44,002 bases of DNA from Brevundimonas sp. A19_0 (GCF_017744255.1 NZ_JAGHQP010000017.1:1-44002); one strand, 5' to 3'; positions 1-7,498 are shown, numbered from the stretch's first letter. Numbers and translations: made by a program. Notes: generated from the sequence alone by a model not told the origin.

Positions 1-92
1 CGACGGGACCCTGGGAGGTTCGCACAGGCCCGGGGTGGGGCGGGGAAGTCGGGGCGGGAAACGGTGGGGGTGTTGAAAGGGTGGGAGAATTT

Positions 93-117
93 CGGCGCAG
101 TTTTTATAGCTGCGCCG
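93..117. other. 8-bp inverted repeat (hairpin)
   Basis: CGGCGCAG (93-100) and CTGCGCCG (110-117) are perfect inverted arms around a 9-base T/A-rich loop. There is no clear T-run on either side, so this is at best an imperfect terminator of a gene outside the window. The function is unknown. Confidence 0.35.
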
Positions 118-128
118 TTCAGCCCATC

Positions 129-218
129 GTCATCCTCCGACTTGATCGGAGGATCGGTCCATCCAGACCGTTTCCCGTTGCGGGTGACACCGATCCTCGG
201 GTCAAGCCCGAGGATGAC
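129..218. repeat. Palindromic intergenic repeat, copy 1
   Basis: Two 27-base palindromic units of the form GTCATCCTCGG-n-CCGAGGATC face each other at 129-155 and 192-218, about 36 bases apart. Each unit can form its own stem, and the two units can also pair with each other. A second copy lies at 24937-25060. Intergenic palindromes of this type, with a GGTCAAGCC-like centre, are common in Caulobacterales and related alphaproteobacterial genomes (family knowledge). The role is unknown. Confidence 0.7.
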
Positions 219-246
219 GGGTTTTCTGTCTCCTCCCTGACGAAGT

Positions 247-380
247 TGGGGAGGTGGCGCGGCGGCGAAGCCGACGGGACGGAGGGGTTCTGGGCGGCGT
301 GCGCGCGGTGAAGACCCCCTCCACCCTGCTTCGCCAAGGCTTCGCAGGGTCCCCCTCCCCATCATGGATGGGGAGGAGAC
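247..380. repeat. G/C-rich fold-back repeat, copy 1
   Basis: A G-rich half (GGGGAGGTGGCGCGGCGG and onward) is followed by a C-rich half (CCCCCTCCACC ... GGTCCCCCTCCCC) and ends in ATGGATGGGGAGGAG. The layout, with AGGGGG/CCCCCT arms around a variable centre, matches the longer element at 16113-16250. It resembles the non-coding fold-back elements scattered through Caulobacterales genomes. Boundaries are approximate. Confidence 0.55.
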
Positions 381-398
381 AGGCGAAATCAGCTGCGT

Positions 399-842
399 TC
401 AGGAGCCGGCGGATGCGCGGATGGACTGGGCATAGGCCTGGGCGGAGCCGAAGCCGGGGCTTGCCGGGGCCTCGCCGTCACAGACCGCGCGGGCCAGGGT
501 GAGTGTACCGCCCTCTTCACTGACGGGCTCGGGCTCCACGGGGGCCTCCCCATCCATCAGCATCTGACCGTCAGCGTCGAAGAAGGCCGCGTGGTAAGCG
601 CCAAGGGTCTGCGCCGCGCAATCGACCACGAGGCTGAGGATCACATAGCCGGTGAGCTCCGTCGGGTCGGCCGAGACGGAAACGGTGCGCGCCGTCCGGG
701 CGGAGCGCGGGCCCTCAATACTGCTCAGGTCCAGAGCCGTGTGATAGCCGTCGGTGTCGTCGATCTGCCGCCAGTCGGACGGTTCCTGACCCGGGGACGT
801 GAAAGCCGCTGCGGCGGCTGTGAGGGCGAGGATGAGGGACAT
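399..842 (-). CDS. Small exported protein, possibly surface-adhesin E-like
   Basis: A 147-residue protein whose hydrophobic, Ala-rich N-terminus (about residues 1-15) looks like a signal peptide, so it is probably periplasmic. The body runs W-R-Q-I, then a Y-x-x-A-L-D-L-S-S-I segment, a strand-rich middle with VVDCAAQT, and a Y-H-A-x-F-F-D-A-D-G segment. That order recalls the Adhesin_E-like domain of small bacterial surface proteins, but the match is by eye and weak. There are two cysteines, in DCA and VCD. It is the last gene of a run of minus-strand exported proteins, 51 bases after the DUF885 gene. Its function is not known. Confidence 0.6.
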   Translation of the reverse strand: MSLILALTAAAAAFTSPGQEPSDWRQIDDTDGYHTALDLSSIEGPRSARTARTVSVSADPTELTGYVILSLVVDCAAQTLGAYHAAFFDADGQMLMDGEAPVEPEPVSEEGGTLTLARAVCDGEAPASPGFGSAQAYAQSIRASAGS

Positions 843-893
843 GCGGTTTCTCCTTTGGCGAACCGAACAGGGTTTCCCGTCCGCTGCAAGGCG

Positions 894-2696
894 TCAGGGC
901 TTTTGCGCCTGTTCCGCGATCCAGCGGTCCATGTGGGCGTCCAGCAAGCCAAGCGGCAGCGGGCCGGGGACGAGCAGGGCGTCGTGGAAGGCGCGGACAT
1001 CGAACCGGTCGCCCAGGGCCGCCTCGGCCCGGGTGCGGATCTGGCGCAGGCGGATTTCGCCGATCTTGTAGGCCGTGGCCTGACCGGGCCAGCCGATATA
1101 GCGCTGCAGTTCGGTCTCGATATTGTGCGGGGCCAGTGCCGAGTTTTCGGTAAAGCAGGCGCGCGCCTGTTCCACCGACCAGCCCATCCAGTGCATGCCG
1201 GTATCGGCGACCAGGCGGCAGGCGCGCCACATCTCATAGCTGAGGCGGCCGAAGCGTTCGTAGGGGGTGCGGTAGAAACCCATCTCCTCGCCGAGGAATT
1301 CGGCATAGAGACCCCAGCCCTCGGTGAAGGCGGTGACATTGGCGTCGCGCCGGAAATACGGCTGATCGGCGGCTTCCTGTTGCAGGGCGATCTGCAGATG
1401 GTGGCCGGGGACGGCCTCGTGCAGGGTCAGGGCGGGAAGCTCGTAGAGCGGGCGCTGATCCAGCCTGGAGGTGTTGACCATATAGCCGCCGGCGATGCCA
1501 TTTCGCATGGAGCCGGAGAAGTAGCGGCCGGTGGTGTAGTTGGCCTCGATCTCGGCGGGCACGGGGCGGACGCCATAGGGCAGGCGCGGCAGGGTGCCGA
1601 ACAGGGCGGGCAGGCCGTCATCGGCGCGCTTGGCCATCTCAGAGGCCTTTTCCAGCAGCTCCTCGCGGGTGGAGGCGTAGAATTGCGGGTCGGTACGCAG
1701 GAAGGTCAGGAAGCCGGGGAAGTCCCCGGTCCAGCCGGCGGCGCGCATCTCGATCTCCATCCGGGCGCGGATGCGGGTGACCTCATCGAGGCCGATCTGG
1801 TGGACCTGCTCGGGCGTCAGATCGGTGGTGGTGTAGCCGCGCACCAGCCAGGCATAGATATCGCGGCCGCCGGGGCGGTGGACCAGTCCGGGGGTGTCGG
1901 GCGCGACCGGCAGATAGTCGTCCTTGAGGAAGTCCCGCCAGGCCAGACGGCGCGGCTGGATGTGGTCGCGGACGATGGCTTCGGCCCGGGCCTGATATGC
2001 GCGGCGCTCGGCCTCGGGGACAGAGGCCGGAAGGTTGGTGGTGGGGCGCAGCAGTGGATCGGTGGCCGGGGTCAGGGCCACATCGGTTTCGGCCAGCAGC
2101 AGGGCGCTTTCGACCACGGAGCGCGACTGGAGGAGGCCGGTGTCGAGGCCCCGGCGGGCATTGGCGAGAGTGGCGTCGAACAGGGGACCCATATTCTCCA
2201 GCCGGGTCAGCCAGGCCTCGACATCGTCGCGGTCGGTCAGGCGCGCCGAGCCGGCGATATAGGCCGCCGACTGGCCAAAGCCGCCCTCGGAGTTGAAGGC
2301 CATGCGCGAGACGTCGAGGTCGATGCCCTCGATGGCGCGGGTGATCAGCCAGGTGGCAAAGGCGTGGTTCTGGGCCTCGGCCGGGGTGAGGGCGGTGACG
2401 TCGATGGCGGCCAGACGGTCGGACAGGGCGACCAATTCGGGGCGGCGGGCCAGTTCGCCCTGACGCGACAGGTCGGGCAGACGGGACTTCGAGGCCTCGT
2501 CGCCTTCCTGCGCGGCGCCGAACGGATCGTGGCGTTTGAGGAAGGACTCATAGTCCGCGATGACGGCGGCCAGGGCCTGGCTGGCGGTGAGTGTCGTGGC
2601 GGCGGTCGGCGTCGCCGGGCCCGAGGCCGGTGTCGCGCAGGCCGAGGCGCCGATCATGAGCGCCGCGAGCGCCGTCGCCAGAACCGGTCTGTTCAT
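894..2696 (-). CDS. DUF885-family lipoprotein, putative metallohydrolase
   Basis: A 600-residue protein. The N-terminus is a lipoprotein signal with an SAC lipobox at about residues 18-20, which predicts a membrane-anchored periplasmic protein. HEAVPGHH at residues 426-433 is the zinc-site-like HExxxGHH signature of the DUF885 family, and Y-F-S-G-S-M-R-N-G-I-A-G-G-Y upstream of it is also typical. DUF885 proteins are about 550-620 residues long and are thought to be zinc peptidases or hydrolases; no substrate can be read from the sequence. The large open frame on the opposite strand is a GC-driven shadow. The gene lies 64 bases downstream of the last of three paralogous small exported genes. 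Confidence 0.9.
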   Translation of the reverse strand: MNRPVLATALAALMIGASACATPASGPATPTAATTLTASQALAAVIADYESFLKRHDPFGAAQEGDEASKSRLPDLSRQGELARRPELVALSDRLAAIDVTALTPAEAQNHAFATWLITRAIEGIDLDVSRMAFNSEGGFGQSAAYIAGSARLTDRDDVEAWLTRLENMGPLFDATLANARRGLDTGLLQSRSVVESALLLAETDVALTPATDPLLRPTTNLPASVPEAERRAYQARAEAIVRDHIQPRRLAWRDFLKDDYLPVAPDTPGLVHRPGGRDIYAWLVRGYTTTDLTPEQVHQIGLDEVTRIRARMEIEMRAAGWTGDFPGFLTFLRTDPQFYASTREELLEKASEMAKRADDGLPALFGTLPRLPYGVRPVPAEIEANYTTGRYFSGSMRNGIAGGYMVNTSRLDQRPLYELPALTLHEAVPGHHLQIALQQEAADQPYFRRDANVTAFTEGWGLYAEFLGEEMGFYRTPYERFGRLSYEMWRACRLVADTGMHWMGWSVEQARACFTENSALAPHNIETELQRYIGWPGQATAYKIGEIRLRQIRTRAEAALGDRFDVRAFHDALLVPGPLPLGLLDAHMDRWIAEQAQKP

Positions 2697-2760
2697 GTGT
2701 CTTTCCCCCGACGTCGAGCGGCCAGTCGAGACGAGGGGGATCGTCCCGTCAAGCGAAGGC

Positions 2761-3279
2761 TCAGCCGCAGAAGGCGAAGAAGCGCTCGATCCGGTCGGTG
2801 GAGGAGGGATGGGCGACCATCAGGGCGCGACCCTCGGCATCATGGAGCCCCAACCAGCTCAAACGCCGAAATCGCTGGAACACCGGGGGCGTGGTCGATG
2901 CCTCGGCGATCACCTCGCCATGCTCGAACAGCTCGGAGGCCTCGACCCGGCCGGTGAACCGTTCGGTCTCGCCGCCCGACTCCAGATAGATGACCGGCTG
3001 GCGGTCGGCGTCGGCGGGGCGCATCAGTTCCAGCCGACCGCTACCACGCAGGCATGACAGGGTCAGCCAGACGTCGTCGCTCTCGACCCGGCCGTAGATC
3101 AGGCTGGCGGCGTCCGGGTCGCTATCGAGGAACCAGTCGTGGTCGGCGATCGGCCGGGGCGCTCCGTCAGGATTGCCCGGGAGCATCAGCTGATCCGGAG
3201 TGGCCTCCATCGAGGCGCAGGCGCCCAGGGACAGGGCGCCGCCGACGGCGACGATCAGGGGCCAGGCTGTGGGGCGCAT
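2761..3279 (-). CDS. Small lipoprotein, paralogue A of a three-gene family
   Basis: I chose ATG 3279, giving 172 residues, because it places a clean lipoprotein signal (MRPTAWPLIVAVGGALSLGAC) at the N-terminus. The frame is open further upstream, but that part has no signal-like character. The mature part shares a pattern with the next two genes upstream in the run: an early tryptophan, an Y-G-x-V-x-S-D-D-V segment, L-T-L-S-C followed by G-S-G-R-L, and a C-terminal I-E-R-F-F-A-F-C-G. The two conserved cysteines, one central and one terminal, could form a disulfide. I do not recognise a named family. Confidence 0.7.
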   Translation of the reverse strand: MRPTAWPLIVAVGGALSLGACASMEATPDQLMLPGNPDGAPRPIADHDWFLDSDPDAASLIYGRVESDDVWLTLSCLRGSGRLELMRPADADRQPVIYLESGGETERFTGRVEASELFEHGEVIAEASTTPPVFQRFRRLSWLGLHDAEGRALMVAHPSSTDRIERFFAFCG

Positions 3280-3313
3280 GACGGGTCCACGGGCAGCGAG
3301 CGCCGGGGCGCGC

Positions 3314-3748
3314 TCAGTCCGCACAGATTTCCGTGAAGCGGCGCAGCTTGGCAAGGTGGGGGCGCGAGAAGGTGACCATGCGGGTCTGGTCGCCGGACAC
3401 GATCTCCAGAGAGCCGGTGGCGACGAAATTGGCCAGGGCCGGATGGTCCGTGCGCAGGGTCAGGGAGAAGGGGTCGGACGCGTCCCCGGCCGCCATTTCC
3501 GCCGTGCCGCTCGCGTCACCCGAGCGGAAGCTGGCGAAGCCCGACCGGGCCGGCAGGTCATAGAAGCTGACGACCACGCGCCCGGACCCCGGCGCGCAGG
3601 CCAGTGTGGTGGTCAGACGATCGGTGTCGGGGATTTCGCGGGCGAGCACGGTCTCGCGGGTGTCTTCGTAGAGCGACCATACCCAGCCGTCCGCCTGTGA
3701 GGGCGTGGCGGTCAGGCTCAGCAATGCGGCAAGCGTCGTCAGGACCAT
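3314..3748 (-). CDS. Small exported protein, paralogue B of a three-gene family
   Basis: A 144-residue protein with a signal peptide (MVLTTLAALLSLTATPSQA). A strong GGGGAGGG ribosome-binding site sits just before ATG 3748. The mature protein repeats the pattern of its neighbours: W-V-W-S-L-Y near the start, L-T-T-T-L-A-C-A-P-G-S-G-R-V-V in the middle and L-R-R-F-T-E-I-C-A-D at the end. The two cysteines again lie at the centre and the C-terminus. Unlike paralogue A it has no lipobox, so it is probably soluble in the periplasm. Its function is unknown. Confidence 0.75.
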   Translation of the reverse strand: MVLTTLAALLSLTATPSQADGWVWSLYEDTRETVLAREIPDTDRLTTTLACAPGSGRVVVSFYDLPARSGFASFRSGDASGTAEMAAGDASDPFSLTLRTDHPALANFVATGSLEIVSGDQTRMVTFSRPHLAKLRRFTEICAD

Positions 3749-3776
3749 GGTTCCCTCCCCGGTCCGGAAGAGATGA

Positions 3777-4283
3777 TCAGCCGCGCGGGGTTCCGCAAGA
3801 GGCGAAGAAGGCCTTCACCGCCGCCTTGTCCGAAGCCGGGGAGCCCAGAGCAGTCATGCCATTGGCCGTTTCGACCGTCATGGTGCCCGTGGCGGCCAGC
3901 GCATTCAGGGCGGAGTCCGCCTTGTCGATGGCCGCCTCGTGAAGGACGCCGCCGGTCATCGGGTCTTCAAAGGATTGTTCGTCAGAGGCCGTCTCGGCGA
4001 CAGCGCGGACCGAGCCCAGAGTGGCGACCGTGTCGTCGCCCGCCGTGCAGGTCAGCATCAGCACCAGCTGGTCCGAGTTGGCAACGCCATAGGCCAGCTT
4101 GGCGGTGTCGCCTTCCTTGTGGAAATGCCAGTCCAGCGCGGGGGCGGGCGGGGCGATCTCGACCGGAGCCGCAGCCACGCTGTCGAGCAGCGTCGGGGCG
4201 ACGCCCTCTTCGGCGGTATAGCTCTGCGCGGCGTGGGCAACCAGGCCCAGGGCGGCGACGGCGGGGATCAGGATCTTCAGCAT
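3777..4283 (-). CDS. Small exported protein, paralogue C of a three-gene family
   Basis: A 168-residue protein with a signal peptide (MLKILIPAVAALGLVAHA) and a Pro/Ala-rich stretch before the domain. The shared family pattern follows: L-D-W-H-F, L-A-Y-G-V-A-N-S-D-Q-L, L-M-L-T-C-T-A-G-D-D and C-terminal V-K-A-F-F-A-S-C-G. It is the first of the three tandem copies and starts 102 bases after flgH. Its ribosome-binding site lies in the loop of a perfect 6-bp hairpin directly in front of the ATG. No function is recognised. Confidence 0.75.
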   Translation of the reverse strand: MLKILIPAVAALGLVAHAAQSYTAEEGVAPTLLDSVAAAPVEIAPPAPALDWHFHKEGDTAKLAYGVANSDQLVLMLTCTAGDDTVATLGSVRAVAETASDEQSFEDPMTGGVLHEAAIDKADSALNALAATGTMTVETANGMTALGSPASDKAAVKAFFASCGTPRG

Positions 4284-4301
4284 GGCAACACCTCTGTTGC
4301 C
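4284..4301 (-). promoter_or_regulatory. Hairpin with the ribosome-binding site in its loop
   Basis: On the minus strand GGCAAC-AGAGGT-GTTGCC immediately precedes ATG 4283. The six-base arms are perfect complements and the loop is the AGAGGT Shine-Dalgarno sequence. In RNA the stem would end at the start codon, so its stability could set translation of paralogue C. A regulatory role is inferred only. Confidence 0.45.
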
Positions 4302-4346
4302 GGAAGAAACGCGGTCCGCCGTTAACGGTTCACGGCCAAGCTTGGA

Positions 4347-4369
4347 CCCCCGGCAAAAACTGCCGGGGG
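4347..4369. other. 9-bp inverted repeat: terminator or FlbD-like site
   Basis: CCCCCGGCA (4347-4355), spacer AAAAC, TGCCGGGGG (4361-4369): perfect 9-bp arms, 15 bases past the flgH stop. Read as RNA from flgH this is a strong stem but lacks the T-run of an intrinsic terminator. Its core, CCGGCA-n5-TGCCGG with an A-rich spacer, is nearly identical to the FlbD-type repeat at 7552-7568. I found no sigma-54 promoter on the minus strand between here and the gene starting at 4283. Confidence 0.5.
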
Positions 4370-4384
4370 CTCAGAAGGGAGCGA

Positions 4385-5110
4385 TCAGAAGGGGCTGAAG
4401 CGCTCGACCAGCGACTGGGCCGCCGGGGTGGCCTGCATGCGGCTGATGTCGCCCCGGCCGCCGTAGGAGATACGCGCCTCGGCGATCTGGGTGTGGTCGA
4501 TGCTGTTGGCCGAGGAAATGTCCTCGGGACGGACAATGCCGGCCACGGTCAGCTCGCGCACCTCCCGGTTGGTGCGGACCTCCTGACGGCCCTGAATGAT
4601 CAGATTGCCGTTGGGCAGGACGTCGGTGACGACCGCGGCGATGGTCAGATTGACCCGTTCGGACCGGTTGACGCTGCCCGAGCCCGAGGCGTTGGCCTGG
4701 CCCTGGACGCCGACCATATTGGCGGGGTCGAAGCCGCCCGGGAAGGCGCGCCCGAGGCTGTTCTCCAGCCCGAAGAAGTTGGTCACGCCGCCGGAGGCGT
4801 CATTGGTGCGGGCGCGCTGGGTAGAATTCTGGGTCTGGGCGCGGTCGTCGATGTTGATGCGGACGGTGACGATATCACCGACGCGACGGGCCCGCTGATC
4901 GCCGAAGAAGGTGCGCGAGCCGCTGCGCCACAGGCTGTTGGCGCTGGCGGGCCGGGTCTCGGGCGCGGGCAGGTATTGCTGCTGGACCGGGACGAGGGCG
5001 GCGGGATAGCCGATCGGGGCCAGTTCCGGACCTCGGACCGTCTCGATGGCAGTGGAGCAGGCGCCCAGCGACAGGGCAGAGAGGGCGGCGAGGGGCAGGG
5101 CTTTGCGCAT
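4385..5110 (-). CDS. flgH: Flagellar L-ring protein FlgH
   Basis: A 241-residue outer-membrane lipoprotein that forms the L-ring of the flagellar basal body. I place the start at ATG 5110, which gives MRKALPLAALSALSLGAC, a lipoprotein signal with lipobox LGAC at residues 15-18. The frame is open 48 codons further, but that stretch is Pro-rich shadow sequence of flgA. Family features follow: SLWRSGSRTFFGDQRARRVGD, VTVRINIDDRAQTQNST, and a C-terminal GxVRPEDI ... ISYGGRGDIS segment. It is the last gene of the flgF-flgG-flgA-flgH run, 10 bases after flgA. Confidence 0.96.
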   Translation of the reverse strand: MRKALPLAALSALSLGACSTAIETVRGPELAPIGYPAALVPVQQQYLPAPETRPASANSLWRSGSRTFFGDQRARRVGDIVTVRINIDDRAQTQNSTQRARTNDASGGVTNFFGLENSLGRAFPGGFDPANMVGVQGQANASGSGSVNRSERVNLTIAAVVTDVLPNGNLIIQGRQEVRTNREVRELTVAGIVRPEDISSANSIDHTQIAEARISYGGRGDISRMQATPAAQSLVERFSPF

Positions 5111-5120
5111 CAGGGGCCTC

Positions 5121-5888
5121 TTAACGACGGGACGCGGTACGGAAGGTCTGGGCGGCGGGGCCGACCATGGCCTGGCCGGGGGCAGTGGCGATGGCCTCAA
5201 TGGTGCGGCCGGACTGCTGATTGACGATGGGCACGGGCTCACCGACGGCGGCATCGCGGGTGGCGCGGCCGGTGATGGTCAGGGTCAGGCCCTGATCGAC
5301 GTAGGACACCTGCACCAGATCATTGCGGGCGATGACCTGCGGCTGGGTCAGATCGCGGGCCAGCACCGGGGTGCCGGAACGCAGGGCGCGGCGCGCGGTC
5401 AGGCCGATGACCTCCTCGGCGTCCGCAGGGCCACCGGCCGGGGCACGGTGCGCCTGCACCGGGGTCCAGGCCACATCCTCGGGCCGCACAATGTCGCCGG
5501 CGGCGAGGCTGCGCGTGAAGGTCAGGACCTCCACGGTCTCGCCCGGACGGCTGGCCGTTGTGGAGGCGGTGGCCGCGGGGGTCGCGCCGGCGCCGCCCTG
5601 ACGGACGACCACGCGACGCAGGCCGCGCGGGTTGGTCCAGACCAGACCGGCCTGGCCGGCGCGGGACTGAACCATGGCGGCGTCGAGCACAACGGTCGGA
5701 CCTGCGCGGCGGGCGATGACGATATCGGCGGCGGCGCCGGCGCCCTCGAACAGCTCGCCAAGGGTTACCTGGCCGTCGTCGTCGACCGGATTGTCGCGCA
5801 GGGTGACGGGCGCCGTGGCCATTGCCGACGAAGCGGCGAAGGCGAGGCAGACACCCAGGGTGAGGCGGCGGATCATCCGGGCCATCAT
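5121..5888 (-). CDS. flgA: Flagellar P-ring assembly chaperone FlgA
   Basis: A 255-residue periplasmic chaperone needed for P-ring (FlgI) assembly. It has a signal peptide (MMARMIRRLTLGVCLAFAAS, cleavage probably after AMA). Then comes a linker and an SAF-like segment (AAGDIVRPEDVAWTPVQ ... GLTARRALRSGTPVLARDL). The C-terminal ChapFlgA-type domain has R-N-D-L-V-Q-V and G-L-T-L-T-I-T-G-R-A-T-R-D-A-A-V-G. The start ATG 5888 overlaps the flgG stop by four bases (ATGA), implying translational coupling; ATG 5885 is a possible alternative. The P-ring protein flgI itself is not in the window. Confidence 0.95.
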   Translation of the reverse strand: MMARMIRRLTLGVCLAFAASSAMATAPVTLRDNPVDDDGQVTLGELFEGAGAAADIVIARRAGPTVVLDAAMVQSRAGQAGLVWTNPRGLRRVVVRQGGAGATPAATASTTASRPGETVEVLTFTRSLAAGDIVRPEDVAWTPVQAHRAPAGGPADAEEVIGLTARRALRSGTPVLARDLTQPQVIARNDLVQVSYVDQGLTLTITGRATRDAAVGEPVPIVNQQSGRTIEAIATAPGQAMVGPAAQTFRTASRR

Positions 5889-6673
5889 CCCTTCACCTGG
5901 GCCGAGACCGACATCATTTCGTCGGCGGTCGAGATGACCTTGGAGTTCATCTCATAGGCGCGCTGGGCGATGATCAGGGCGCTGATCTCGGAGACGGCAT
6001 CGACGTTCGAGGCCTCGGTATAGCCCTGCAGCAGCTGGCCGAAGCCAGGCTCGCCGGGGGCGCCCGGCGTGGCCGGGCCGGAGGCCGAGGTTTCCAGCAG
6101 CAGGTTGTCGCCGATGGCCTCGAGGCCGGCCTCGTTGAAGAAGGTGGCGATCTCGATCTGGCCGACCACGGTGGGCTCGGTCTGGCCCGACTGGATCACC
6201 TGAACCTCACCCGCCTTGGAAATGTAGACGTCGATGGCGTCCTGCGGGATGCTGATGGCGGGCTCCAGCGCATAGCCGTCGTCGGTGACGACCTGACCCT
6301 CGCCATTGACCGAGAAGTTCCCGGCGCGGGTGTAGGCGGTCTCGCCCGAGGGCAGGGTGATCTGGAAGTAGCCCTTGCCGTCGATGGCCAGGTCCAGACG
6401 GTTGCCCGTCTGGGTGGGGGTGCCCTGCTGGGTGATGCGATAGACGCTGCCGGCCTTCACGCCCGCGCCGATCTGGATGCCGGTCGGCACCACCGTGCCC
6501 TGGGCCGAGGAGCTGGCGCCCATCCGCTCGACATTCTGGTACAGCAGATCCTGGAACTCGGCCCGCTGACGCTTGAAGCCAACGGTGTTCATGTTGGCGA
6601 TGTTGTTCGAGATGACCTCGACGTTCAGCTGCTGGGCAGCCATGCCGGAGGCGGCGGTCCGAAGCGCGCTCAT
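5885..6673 (-). CDS. flgG: Flagellar distal rod protein FlgG
   Basis: A 262-residue axial protein of the distal rod, secreted through the flagellar type III apparatus, so no signal peptide is expected or seen. The N-terminal rod signature SNNIANMNTVGFKRQRAEF is clear. The D1 region has G-T-P-T-Q-T-G-N-R-L-D-L-A-I-D-G-K-G-Y-F, and the C-terminus (SNVDAVSEISALIIAQRAYE) pairs with the N-terminus as a coiled coil. The length matches the usual 260-262 residues. It begins 46 bases after flgF. Confidence 0.97.
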   Translation of the reverse strand: MSALRTAASGMAAQQLNVEVISNNIANMNTVGFKRQRAEFQDLLYQNVERMGASSSAQGTVVPTGIQIGAGVKAGSVYRITQQGTPTQTGNRLDLAIDGKGYFQITLPSGETAYTRAGNFSVNGEGQVVTDDGYALEPAISIPQDAIDVYISKAGEVQVIQSGQTEPTVVGQIEIATFFNEAGLEAIGDNLLLETSASGPATPGAPGEPGFGQLLQGYTEASNVDAVSEISALIIAQRAYEMNSKVISTADEMMSVSAQVKG

Positions 6674-6719
6674 GAGCGATGTCTCCTTGAAGCGAAGGGG
6701 GTTTGCGGGCGGCGGGCCA

Positions 6720-7457
6720 TCAGGTCACGCGCCCCAGCCGCTCGACGGAACGGCGGCTCAGATCATTGTTCTGTTCGATCATTTTCGAGATTCGCTCATA
6801 GCTGCGGCTGATCTCGATCAGATTGGTGATTTCGAGGAGGGGATTGACGTTCGAGCCTTCCAGCATGCCCTGGTGGATGCGGGCGTCGGCGGCGTCCACG
6901 GGCTGGGCGTTCGAGGTGTTGCGGTAGAGGCCGTTGCCGCCCTTTTCCAGCACCGACAGGGTGTCGAAGCGGACGACCGACAGGCGCCCGACGACCTGCC
7001 CGTCCTGGCTGATGGTCCCGTCGCCGGCGACCTGGGGGGAACCCCTTGCCGGGTCGAGGCGGATCTCGCCGCCGTCGCCCAGCACCGGCAGGCCGCCACC
7101 CGTGACCAGCAGGCCTTCGGGGCTGATGGTGAAGGCGCCGTCGCGGGTGTAGGCCTCGCCCGCGGCGTCCTGGACGGTGAAGAAGGCGCCCTCGCCCTCG
7201 ATGGCGAAGTCCAGCACGCGCCCGGTCTGTTCCAGCTGGCCCTGGCCATAGTCGCGGCCCACGCCCCGGTCGAGCACGAAGCTGACCCCCGGGCGAATGG
7301 CGTCATTGCGGGCGCCTTGGCCGATCTCGGTGCCGACCATCAGCTGCTCGACCTTGAAGCCGGTGGTGTTGGCGTTGGCGATGTTGTTGGCCACCACGTC
7401 GAGCTCGCGACGCAGGGTCATCTGGCGGGACAATCCGATGTAGGCGACGTTTTCCAA
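6720..7457 (-). CDS. flgF: Flagellar proximal rod protein FlgF, TTG start
   Basis: A 245-residue proximal rod protein. The N-terminus has RRELDVVANNIANANTTGFK and the C-terminus ends with the rod-type SNVNPLLEITNLIEISRSYE helix. I choose TTG 7457 (residues LENVAYIGLSRQM, initiated as Met) for three reasons. It has AAGGAG seven bases upstream, the protein then begins like other alphaproteobacterial FlgF proteins, and any start further up at 7487 would lie inside the sigma-54 promoter. It is the first gene of the leftward flgFGAH run and is probably a late (class III) flagellar gene. Confidence 0.94.
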   Translation of the reverse strand: MENVAYIGLSRQMTLRRELDVVANNIANANTTGFKVEQLMVGTEIGQGARNDAIRPGVSFVLDRGVGRDYGQGQLEQTGRVLDFAIEGEGAFFTVQDAAGEAYTRDGAFTISPEGLLVTGGGLPVLGDGGEIRLDPARGSPQVAGDGTISQDGQVVGRLSVVRFDTLSVLEKGGNGLYRNTSNAQPVDAADARIHQGMLEGSNVNPLLEITNLIEISRSYERISKMIEQNNDLSRRSVERLGRVT

Positions 7458-7483
7458 GGCGGAACTCCTTCGCTCCGACCGTC

Positions 7484-7498
7484 GCAAGCCCCGTGCCA
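7484..7498 (-). promoter_or_regulatory. Sigma-54 promoter (-24/-12) of flgFGAH
   Basis: Minus-strand TGGCACGGGGCTTGC matches the sigma-54 consensus TGGCACG-n4-TTGC without a mismatch. Transcription would begin about 12 bases beyond the GC of TTGC, near 7473, leaving a leader of roughly 15 bases before TTG 7457 that still contains AAGGAG. In Caulobacter the hook and rod operons are sigma-54/FlbD dependent (established), so the placement agrees. Confidence 0.88.

Larger units (their letters stand above)
1..398. other. Intergenic region with repeats, no gene
   Basis: I see no convincing gene here; the reading frames present are short and follow repeat sequence. It holds a small hairpin (93-117), a palindromic GATCCTCGG-type repeat (129-218) and a G/C-rich fold-back repeat (247-380). 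It lies downstream of the minus-strand gene ending at 399. Whatever precedes position 1 is unknown. Confidence 0.6.

Noticed and set aside
591..2957. Open frame of 788 codons on the plus strand
   Set aside because: It lies antisense to the DUF885 gene, has Gly/Ala/Arg-biased content without motifs and is a high-GC shadow.
4284..4346. A sigma-54 promoter for the exported gene starting at 4283
   Set aside because: No TGGC-n-TTGC pair with proper spacing is present on the minus strand, so FlbD control of this gene is unsupported.
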